A DNA stretch of 23,568 nucleotides, from NCBI GenBank assembly GCA_011800155.1, contig JAALGH010000020.1, positions 1 to 23,568 on the forward strand. Direction: 5' to 3'. The translations under genes were made by a program, and so were the position numbers. The DNA comes from Flammulina velutipes (taxonomy: Eukaryota > Basidiomycota > Agaricomycetes > Agaricales > Physalacriaceae). Below the pieces are notes generated by a model. That model saw only the letters and a program-made list of their open reading frames with translations. It made no database searches and had not been told where the DNA came from. Each line of letters begins with the position of its first letter. The first letter of the stretch is position 1. This document shows positions 9,406 to 17,885 of the stretch, piece after piece.

Positions 9406-11920
9406 ATGCCGGCTGAGTAAGTTTGTCTTTGTCCAAGCCAAATAGACGCGTGTTTCTGATTGTTCCGACATTTCCAGGTCAGAAAGTCCACCATCACCAT
9501 CACCCTATATCACAGACGTCAAGCCGTTCCTCCGATGTTGGGCGAAGGGTTCTCGGCTCGAATGGCTCGAAGGCTACATCTCTCCTTACGCGTCCGCTCG
9601 CAACCGTGGTGCCCACCTTGGCACCGAGTTCGCTGCCTCCGTGGTGAAAGAATACCTGGCGAGATACCCATGGTACCTCAAGATGGAGGTAGAGCCTACG
9701 ACCTATAACATTTCCTTGGAAGTGTCGCTGCCTCAAGAGGTTCTCGCCCTCAAGCAAACCGCGATTCAACGACTCCAAACGGCATGTCGTTCTTCTATTC
9801 TTACTTCCGCCGTCTCACACATGTTTTTAGGCCATCCCAAAATGGCTCGCACATCGATACAACAAGGCCGACCCGATCTCTAAAATGACGAAAAAAGAAA
9901 TCAGCTCCAACCCCGTCGCCGCTATTTTGGCCAAAGTGGGTGACATCAACGTCGAGGAGCTGCAACGCGCTCGTACTCCGCAACAACTCTGGTCGAAACA
10001 CAACAAAGTGACTCTCGACGCAGAGTTCAATCCCTGGTTTGCGGACAGCGGCATGAGCGCTAAGACCCAGCGTCTAACCGCGCGCCAACGCTGGGTTGAT
10101 CAACAATTCGAGAAGTTGGACAAGGTGGAACGGAAGCGTTGGCAGAAGGCGGCGGACGACGAAAAGGCACAACTGGCGAACGCAAAGGATTTGGGAAAGG
10201 AACCACTGCATCGCTTGGAGCCAGGAGACTTGCAAAAGTATGTTTCCTAGTTTTTATGCCATCCTCAAATAAATTAATTCATGTTTAGGGCGTTGGACGG
10301 TATTGCGGGAGTTCTCCAACCCCTTCTCGAAGGACTGCATGAATCACTTGGAGGGAACATCCATTTTTTCTGGGCTGGGCCCGAGCCCAAAAAAGGCGGG
10401 CAGGTGAACGTTATTTCGTATGTTATGCTCGCACCTATGTCCGTTTCACTGCTGATCACTTTCAGGCTACACGTTGGGAGTGACAAGGCGTCACCTCCCA
10501 AGCCGTTCGATTCTGCCAGCGGGGAACGAGGACAACAGCGTCGCAAGTACGCCGAAGCCGCAATCGGGGAATTCGCCATGGAATGCTTTAGTGCGTACCC
10601 CTTTCCCTATCCTACCACTTATATTAACGTACTTGAAGGTCTAGAGGATCAGGAGAGTCGTGCTCTACCTGGCTGCTCTATGCCTCATTCCGCTCCGAGC
10701 TTCATGCGCCAACCCATGCCGTGGAACCAAATCGGTGCACACAGTCTTACTGTCATTCCTAGCTTCTCGAATGGTTCAACATCGTCTTCGCACAGTCCGA
10801 CACCGCCGTTGCATAGCCCGCCACCACCTGCGCACTCCCTATCTCCTAGTGCACCTCCAAAGCCAAGAAAGAAGCCGAAGCCATCCGGCACGACTGATGC
10901 TGCGTCTGCAAAAACCCAGAAGCGAAAGAGGGGCTCAGGGAACAACACGACCTCACGCAAGCGGGCGCGGAAAGGAAGCAGAGACGTAGAGGAAAGCGAG
11001 GAAGATGATGAGGATGACGAAGAGTCCGAGCACAGTGGTGAGAATTCGGGATGCGCAGGCACACCCAGGTTGACGCGCTCGAGGACGGTCTTGGCCGACA
11101 TTACCAATATCAACCCCAGCGACTCTATCCCCATTCCCATCGACCCACTCCTCATGGAACAGACAATTCCAACAAACGGGCCTCTCGACTCACCAAGCGG
11201 ACCTGATACACGCCCCAATATCTTGCCACGTTCGTCTTTGCCTCCATTGCCTTTCCAGTCTTCGTCGCCCCTATCTTCGTCGCTTCCGTCTTCGTCGCTT
11301 CCGCCGTCGTCTTCGTCCCCGGTACCATCCCCGCTTTCATCGTTAACGACTGCTTCAATGCCACACGACCTGGCTAGCAAGCTCGAAGATGCCCCCGGGT
11401 GGCTCTCTGGCGCAACTGGAATACCATGGCTGCAAAGCCTTGGGTTGGGCCCCGACTTTGCACAAGCTCTCGACGCCCTGGTTGAATTAGAAGCAATACA
11501 TGGCTTCTCTAAGAAGAAGCCACTGCCGTTTCCCAAGCTGCGTCCCGCTGGCGTCCAGTATTGGGTCCAGTGTGCTAGGATGCGCTATCCCGCCATCCCA
11601 CCCATGGCCGGCAACATTCGGAAGACGGCGAATGATTTTTGGATGTGGTGGGCGAAAATCCAGCCGACTTGGAGGAGGTCAGCGCGACAGACGCTCCCTT
11701 CCGCGAGCAGCATCGTCCGTCGAATGCCGAGCAGCAAGATTGGGGACCTATGCACACTACTGGGTGCACCGGTCATTTTTCCTCCATTGCTGCCCTCGCA
11801 TTCTGGGGGCAAGCGTGCCATGCGTCCTCAGAGTCGGTTCTCGCGTTGGGCGAGTGGCTGGCGGCTGTTGAGGATGTCACTTGGGCTCTACGCACCATGG
11901 CCAAGGCGACGATTGCCTAA
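9406..11920 (+). CDS. Gene E: large Agaricomycete-specific accessory protein, with apparent frameshifts
   Basis: Proposed exons are 9406-9416, 9478-9781, 9831-10237, 10289-10417, 10466-10590 and 10653-11920. The first 11-nt exon (MPAE) sets the frame of the second. Domains in order: a start region ending YLARYPWYLKMEVEP; IPKWLAHRYNK; a helical R.RW...F..L block; a FFWAGPEPKKGG motif; a MPWNQIGAH motif; a Pro/Ser linker with a Lys/Arg-rich, probably nuclear, patch (KRKRGSG, SRKRARK) and an acidic run; then FWMWWAKIQPTWRR and an end with AALAFWGQACHAS. I recall this arrangement from uncharacterised mushroom proteins, with no assigned activity. Intron 2 is GC-AG (GCATGT donor). Two one-base frame changes are implied, between about 10706 and 10717 (before MPWNQIG) and between about 11678 and 11735. 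The gene is therefore decaying, misassembled or spliced unusually. Confidence 0.65.
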
Positions 11921-12176
11921 TTGCGGAGAGTTTTGTATTATTTATCACGCTGTATGACGATCCCGCACGGACATTTATTGTATCACGTCTTAATTGTTTT
12001 TTGGTAGTGTATCGGTTTTTTGTAGCGTATCGATTATTGTTATAGTGCATAGCTTATTCTTGTAATGTCTTGTAGCGTATTCACTATTTTCTTGATCTGA
12101 TGACACGTGGCGTGACGGTCATAGTAGATAGAGATTTTGGGGTATCTACGGGTTGTTTGCTACTAATACCTGTTCA
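11921..12176. other. AT-rich spacer between genes E and F
   Basis: A loosely repeated word (GTAGCGTATCGATT and variants, about 12006-12090) lies in the likely 3' end of gene E. No gene is seen. Confidence 0.4.
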
Positions 12177-13097
12177 ATGGCTATCCACTGCCAAAACTGT
12201 ACGGGTAGCGGCTACTTTGACGGTAAGCCTTATTAACGCTGCTCTTGTCCAGCTCATAATTCATTCATAGAATGTGCGTGCCTCTGCGATGATTGTTGTA
12301 AATATTTTATTGCCTCCGAAAGACGGAACTTTTATCTGGCCCTAGCTTTCACCTCGTACCTCGACGGCGACAAATTCTTCATCCTCCAGTACGACTGCGT
12401 CGTTGTGTACGAGTGTTCGCTACAGGATGCTGAGGTGGAGAAGAGCATACGCAAATGCTCGGTTTGTACGTTAGATGACTCCTGTTCTTGTGGGTACGAC
12501 AACGAGGACAAGGCCGCAGAGGCAGAAGACGAGCAAGGTGCGTCGCAGTCTTTTCATGTGTTAGTAAACTGATCTCTGTCCTGCTCTAGATACCAACGAA
12601 AACGCTGTCGGGCCGGAGAGCCACATCGACACGGCTGATGAGCAAGACGACGAACAAGATAACACCCATCCATTCGAGGACGCTGTCGGGCAAGACGACC
12701 ACGCGCAAGAAGTCGACACGGTTGATGAGCAAGACATCGCTTCGGCTAACGAACAAGACATTACCCATCCATTTGAGCAGGAGGGCGAGGAAGAAGGTAT
12801 CCAGTCGGATGACAGCATCGACGAAGAATCGGACGACGAAGGTACGTTGGAGTCCTTCGGTATAGTCATAGGACTGATACCTGGTTCAGACCGTATCAAC
12901 AGGATTCTGTGGTATGGTCACTGCGATGATGCCTCCTGTTGTGAATTGGGCGAGATCCGTACGTCCCCGCTTGCTTCATCAAACCTACGCACTGATTTGC
13001 ATGTCTCGCAGTTCGACATGGACCGTCCAACTGTAATTGCTGCGTGTGCGAGAACAGGAACCGTCTTGCACCCAGCTATAATAATATCTGGCGTTAG
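12177..13097 (+). CDS. Gene F: cysteine-rich acidic protein, 239 aa
   Basis: Five exons join in frame with consensus GT-AG sites: 12177-12222, 12271-12537, 12590-12841, 12890-12958 and 13012-13097. The N-terminus is cysteine-rich (HCQNCTGSGYF, then CACLCDDCC), followed by CSVCTLDDSCSC. The middle is an acidic linker with near-duplicated blocks (two copies of THPFE and two of ENAVGxE/EDAVGQD type). The C-terminus is a second cysteine cluster (HCDDASCCELGE, then NCNCCVCENRNR). Paired cysteines at both ends suggest metal binding, probably zinc, but no known finger class fits. It lies between E and B in the same orientation and has no counterpart in the left cluster. No single long frame reveals this gene, because the exons are short. 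Function unknown. Confidence 0.65.
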
Positions 13098-13863
13098 CGT
13101 ACACGGATATGTAATAAATAGAATAGGACAGCATCAATGTAAGAAACACTCGGCCTGGATATTGGTAACAAAATATAAGCGTGCGCCACATATCAGAGTG
13201 TAGGCGCATCACGAATGGGAAACACTTTTGCCCGCGCCTCCGGAGATTAAGCAAAAGGCTGTGTGCGCCACAGACAAGGATTCAGAGAACGGAAGTGAAG
13301 TGCCCATAGAACCGTAGGATGTGCTACATAGTATGAGCCTGGGTAAGCGGTCGCTAGTGCACAGTTCCTTTTCCGACCGGCAGGGGGGTACGGAACAATT
13401 TTTGCGCCACATAAGGGTGCTGGTAGGCGCTCCCGTGCGCTGGTAGTACAGAATGGTACATCGATTTCTGCAGGTACACATAGAGTACGTGAGAGATAGC
13501 TGACGCTGCGCAGGGGGAGGGGCGGGGGTACGGATTCTGGGCGGGGTACGGAATATTCTTTCTGCGCCACATAAAGATGCTGGTAGGCGGCGCTGCACGA
13601 CGTTGCGTGGCCTTTTGTGACCACTAAATAGTTATCACGCACGCTGTTTCGAGCTGGGGCAAGCGCTGGCCCGACTGGCAGAACGCTGGCGGCAAATGCC
13701 GGAATAAAATATAAACCGGAAATTGCCGTATGGTGATTTCTACGGGCAAACCCCGAAATGAGTGTTTAACACACGATAAACATGTAATTACCCAACGGTA
13801 AGTGGGTTAGGTACTTAAGGTAGACATGCCCTACGTTAGGGCTTCATCTGAGTGGAAACAACC
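13098..13863. repeat. Repeat-rich spacer with a GCGCCACAnA...GGTAGGCG motif
   Basis: Three imperfect copies of a ~28 bp word, beginning TGCGCCACATA and ending GTAGGCG, lie at 13182-13207, 13403-13430 and 13563-13590. A partial copy of the start lies near 13265. The last two are each preceded by GGGTACGGA. Minus-strand frames here owe their length to the repeats. Nothing is recognised in 13600-13863. Confidence 0.55.
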
Positions 13864-14245
13864 TCAAAATTTGCCAAAGGGGCCACCGGGAAGAACTACT
13901 GGTTTGGGGCAAAAAGTACAGCCTGGCCTGATGAGCTCTTCGTCGATGGGGACCCACCAAGTGTATCGGCGGACGTAAAAAAGGAAAACTATGTCGACGA
14001 CCAGTGCAGTCTGCCCTTGGGACTTGGCGGTCTCGAAGCGATCCAGGAAATACAGGAGGAAATCCTTGCGGGTGCCCTTGAACCTGTATCACATCAGAAA
14101 CAGGGAACCCTGATTTCGACGAGCGCACTTACATTTTCAACAACATGATGATGGTTGGATGAAAATTTGTTCCCGCAGAATCTGATCGTACCCTTCCATG
14201 CCGCTCTGCCGCTTCCCGGACATCTGAACCCAACTGATCCAACAT
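13864..14245 (-). CDS. Spliced coding fragment of unknown family, 110 aa, opposite to its neighbours
   Basis: Two exons, 14245-14133 and 14083-13864, join across a 49-nt GT-AG intron (donor GTAAGT, acceptor ATACAG) to give a 110-residue frame. The product looks like real protein: MLDQLGSDVREAAERHGRV, then HPTIIMLLKMFKGTRKDFLLYF and LVVDIVFLFYVRRYTWWVPI, ending CPKPVVLPGGPFGKF. One hydrophobic stretch (VVDIVFLFYV) could be a buried strand or a short membrane segment. An acceptor-like CAG just upstream (near 14250) suggests the true start is further up and lost or unseen. I do not recognise the family. It may be a captured host-gene or transposon fragment. Confidence 0.45.
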
Positions 14246-14371
14246 GCCTGCGACTGGTACATATCAGTGTCGTGCACACTTGTAAAGCTATCGCAAGTCA
14301 ATAGAATAGTGTATAAAGTGTGTATGAAATATATCCTGATCATTATTTGAGCCATAGCGATGCATCGAGTT

Positions 14372-14580
14372 TGTGTCCAATTAATGTCCAATGGTCAATA
14401 TCCCGGGCCTTGGTCCAGGGTCTCCGAAACGACCAAAGTTGTGGACATAGAATCCTTCCACAACCCATTCTACGCCTAACAATCACATATCCTAGCACGA
14501 TGGATCCTGCTCTTGACGATGGCACCCACCATTCCACATATTCCCGGGGTATAGGGTATGTGTCCAATTAATGTCCAATG
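14372..14580. repeat. 22-bp direct repeats bounding a 165-bp segment
   Basis: The same 22 bases, TGTGTCCAATTAATGTCCAATG without the last two, occur at 14372-14393 and 14559-14580 with no mismatch over all 22. Each copy contains two GTCCAAT half-sites separated by TAAT. The segment between shows no gene. Confidence 0.8.
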
Positions 14581-14757
14581 ATCTGGTAGGGCCAACCAAA
14601 TCTGCATAGCGAACGTCACTTAGCTTTCGACCACCACCGTCGACGCCCCCTCTGACGTGCAGGCTCCCGCAGTCACTTGCCTTGACCTACACCAAGTAAG
14701 TTCTCAATCTCTTTCTCATTACTCACCTGCTAATTTTGTCGACAGTACAGGTAGTCG
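14581..14757 (+). promoter_or_regulatory. 5' region of gene B with a probable UTR intron
   Basis: A GTAAGT donor near 14696 and a GACAG acceptor near 14745 frame a ~50 nt intron ending 13 bases before the ATG of gene B. In-frame TAG rules out coding upstream. Gene A has a comparable UTR intron. Confidence 0.45.
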
Positions 14758-15440
14758 ATGGGACGCAAGCGGATTTACAACTCCTCTCCTGAGCGTCGTG
14801 AGGCTCGTAGGGCTTCGAAAATGGCGTGGTACAACGAGTGCGTGCCCTTAATACTTCTCCATTGCTTCTACTGACGCCAGCCTTACAGCAACGGTGAGCA
14901 AGAGCTCATCAAGATGCGCAATAAATATGACGCCAAGGTCGCTATACCCCTCGATCGTCGTCGTCGCCTACAAACACCTCAGAGCATTCCCGACAGGTTC
15001 GTGGACTTCCTCGTTCAACTGTGTTATATGTCAACTCATTTGGGAACAGGTTCATTGATAACCGTCTGGTCCAACGATGCATTCGACGTTTGCGCAGGAT
15101 AGACGCTGTATTGCGAGGCCAATCCAACGACAGTCAGCTGCGAGCGTATGCCAGTGAGCTTATAGCTGAGTATCGCTCGAAGGAGTCAGAGGATAGTCGT
15201 ATGGCCCTAATGGATGTGGAGACGAGTCTCGCGCTCCAGCTCAAGGACATAGAAGCGGGCCTGGAGACCATCCGCCAAGAAGTGGGCATTTTGGACGACC
15301 TCTGGAAGGAAGGGGCAGCGATACGCGACCGCTTTACCCGAGTACTTTCCTACGTTGAAGACATGCGCCAGTGGGCAGATAAGGGCAAGCTTCTTACACG
15401 TTGGAAGGACAGGCGGCTCCTGTACCAGCAAAAAGTATGA
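14758..15440 (+). CDS. Gene B: basic N-terminus plus coiled-coil accessory protein, 192 aa (paralogue of A)
   Basis: Exons 14758-14837, 14889-14996 and 15050-15440 with GT-AG introns of 51 and 53 nt. It opens with MGRKRIYNSSPERREARRAS and SKMAWYN, matching KKRGRPTLYHSTEERQEAAR of gene A. NKYDAK follows (NKYDRK in A), then FIDNRLVQRCIRRLRRIDAVL (LVDEQLMNRSLRRMRALDARL in A), and the end KDRRLLYQQKV. The central part (SLALQLKDIEAGLETIRQEV) has heptad spacing typical of a coiled coil. Exon 2 is 108 nt in both paralogues and phases agree, so they share an ancestor rather than convergent composition. It lies upstream of D on the same strand, as A lies upstream of C. Role unknown; dimerisation through the coiled coil is inference. 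Confidence 0.75.
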
Positions 15441-15781
15441 CCTGCCTCTTTTTCTTATGGGCATCTTACGGGCATCGGAACGTGGGTCGCATCGTCGTCT
15501 GTAGTACTATACCGTCAGCGTCAGCGGGGAATAACAACATCGACCTGGCAGTTCTGTGCGCCACACATTCCGGTCACATTTGGAGACACCGATTAAATTC
15601 ATGGCCACGAATATGGATAGATCACGCCAGCTCCTCCTTACGGGGAGGCGAGCCGGGTCCTCGCCTTTCCTCGGCACACACTAGTCGGAGTCTCTATCCA
15701 ACTGTACAGTTGGGATCGTCGCTCCCCCTCTATTTTTGTCCTCCCACGTATCGACTTTCCACCTTTTCCACCACCACCAAT
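15441..15781. other. Intergenic region between genes B and D
   Basis: This 341 bp gap includes one GCGCCACACAT word at 15558-15568, the same core seen in the foldback arms and in the 13 kb repeats. Pyrimidine-rich sequence precedes the D start codon, as expected of a fungal promoter or UTR. No gene is seen. Confidence 0.4.
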
Positions 15782-16748
15782 ATGGCCCGCACGTCGACCA
15801 AGAAGAAATCAGCGTCGCCATCCCCGAAGGTCCCTGAGGTAAGTAATATCTATCATTACTGCTTTCTTTTCTAATCTAGTGTTTTCATAGAGGTGCCGTT
15901 CGACACCCAAGCCCGGAATCAAAAAACTGACTTTGGAGCGCTCGAAGCCCAAGCGCAGGAAGCTTCTGCCTGGGCAGACACTCTTATCGACGCCCAAGCG
16001 TCCAGAGGTCAGTCCACCACTTTCGTTCATGAACGTCGTCCTGTCTAACTGTTTTGTGTAGGGCCTCGGAAGCGAGAACAGCCAGCTGTATCCCTTCCTT
16101 CGCGTCCAGGCTCTGGCGGCTATCCAGGCTCGACGCGATAGGATTTCAGACCGCGTTATTTGCAAACACTTCAAGACAGTGTGTGATGTCGAATTTAAGC
16201 TCATGCGTGAGCTCGACGAACTCGACGAGGCCTACAGTGCACGTCGCCGTGTGCGTCATAAGGTATTATTTCCCTCTTACATCTCACAACCAAATACTAA
16301 CATTCGGAAACAGACCTTTTGGTGGCCGGCTTTGATGTGGGCAATCGATATGCTATGTTACCGCCAGGACAGGGGTACGGTGTGGAGGCCGATGGATCTC
16401 CTCGATCCCAAGGTTCCCCTTGTCAAGAAGAGCTCTGGTGAACGCCCGCGCCCACGTCCTATTCGCCCCAAAACTCTTCTTAAGAAGCCCGTCGCTGTCA
16501 AGTTCAAGAAGACTCCTTCGCCCGTCCCTCCCCCGTCGAAAACCGTCGCTCCAGTAACGCCCATCGCATCTACCTCCTCGTCCGCTTGGCCCGCGGGCTC
16601 TTGGCCGTCGTCGCGCACGCTCCGCAAAATCGCCGAGAAGGACCTGGATGCTATGTCAGTGGATGACATCGAGGAGATAGAGGGCATTGCGATGATGTTG
16701 CGAGACTTTGCGCGCGAGCGCTCCCGTACCAAGTCCCCCGAATTGTAG
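15782..16748 (+). CDS. Gene D: basic accessory protein, 269 aa (architecture shared with C)
   Basis: Four exons, 15782-15838, 15891-16007, 16062-16262 and 16314-16748, all introns phase 0 and GT-AG. Exon 1 encodes a Lys/Ser-rich start (MARTSTKKKSASPSPK). Exon 2 is basic (KPKRRKLLPGQ). Exon 3 is a charged helical domain (FKLMRELDELDEAYSARRRV), and exon 4 opens with a hydrophobic block (TFWWPALMWAIDMLCY) followed by a Pro/Lys-rich linker and a helical end (DDIEEIEGIAMMLRDFARER). Exon lengths of 57, 117 and 201 nt match gene C (about 57, 117 and 198 nt). The basic start suggests nuclear location. I do not recognise a catalytic motif. It lies between B and G in a same-strand run that ends in KDZ-R. 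Confidence 0.7.
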
Positions 16749-16932
16749 ATAGTGTTTATATGTGCCATGTATCTTTCTTGTCATCTACCTGCGTCAATAT
16801 ACGATGCATGATATAGTCTCTCGTCCGCGGGTTTAATTACGGGCGTGGTTTAGTACACCGGACATGTGACGTGGTCTTCTTTGGTTCAACTTGGAATATT
16901 TTACTCTCATTGTTTAACCACCATCATCGAGC

Positions 16933-17632
16933 ATGGCAAGCGGCAATTCACGACGCAGCTGTACGCCGACGTTTTACTGTGCTCCCTCGGAGGAGGGTCA
17001 ACCGGTATCTAGTTTCCCTCGCTACTACGTGAAGTCGAACGGCGACCACCAAGGCATATACAGTTCATTGTAAGTCTTTCCTTGAAGACAACTGTTCTTT
17101 TCTTACCAACATCCAGGGAGATTGTGCCTCTGGCCAAAGGCGAGATCAAACCAACTCGAACGAACTCCTACTCCGACGCTCAGGTCAAATGGAGGGATAT
17201 CTGTCTTTCTCTCCACACTCATGGTACCCAGCACTCAACCCCGCAATCCTCGCCACGAAAGAATGGACCACGTCTCGACCAATCCTTTGTCTCTACTCCG
17301 ACTGCCCCATCCTCACCCACGAAAACGGCCTCTAGAGCTCCGACGCCATCGTCATCATTTGACTTCCGAGGGACGCATTTCCCGGGTGTGTGATATGCGC
17401 CTTCCATCTCGTCGTCCTCCACACCCACCTCAAGAGATCCATATTTCCTGGTCAGGTCTGGCCGCGATCGCCAGGTTTTTTCATCCGCGTGAGTCGACCA
17501 AGTTCTTGCCGGAACTACTAACTCATGTCCTATAGGTCGAAGGCTATCGCAGCCTACGACGCGGGCAAGTCTGCTGGTGAAGATTGCACCCTGAATAGGT
17601 CCTGGTCGCATTCCGATGTTAGGCATTCCTGA
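16933..17632 (+). CDS. Gene G: protein with a possible RNase H1 N-terminal-like (viroplasmin-type) domain
   Basis: Proposed exons are 16933-17069, 17117-17385, 17435-17488 and 17553-17632. The first two carry RYYVKSNGDHQGIYSSLEIV and PL.KG...NSYSDAQVKW, which resembles the small hybrid-binding fold at the start of RNase H1 (YYVV..G...GIY, then an A..W helix). Many mushroom proteins carry such domains without the nuclease. A Ser/Pro linker follows (TPTAPSSPTKTASRAPTPSS), then ARFFHP and YDAGKSAGEDCTLNRSW, perhaps a second copy. The last intron is uncertain: acceptors at 17535 and 17552 give different frames, and the better-looking SKAIAAYDAGK frame would need a one-base change. The gene sits directly before KDZ-R, where the left cluster has gene H. 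Binding to nucleic acid is inference. Confidence 0.55.
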
Positions 17633-17885
17633 TGTCTGGGATGTCCCCAGACGAGGAGGAGGAGGAGGACGACGATGGGCTTAGTTGATTTTCCTGATGT
17701 CTTAGTCTTGTGTATCTTGCACCGTTTGTATCCAGTATTTCTTGTAGTGTCTGGTGAAATGTATTTCTTGCTGCAACTGCCATGTAATTCTTTGATTCAA
17801 TGGTTGAAATTGCAGTGATGCACCTCACGCGTCGAATCCGTCACGTGAGGATTGATTCTTTGTTTATTACACCATCATCAACTCG

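Noticed and set aside
10685..11536. 283-codon minus-strand frame opposite gene E
   Set aside because: Shadow of the Ser/Pro-rich and acidic linker of E; no splice sites or family motif.
11678..11734. 57-nt GT-AG intron in gene E
   Set aside because: Its length is a multiple of three, so it cannot restore the frame of the conserved C-terminus.
10281..11957. Single 558-codon plus-strand frame
   Set aside because: It reads through two introns and misses family motifs that lie in another frame; only parts belong to gene E.
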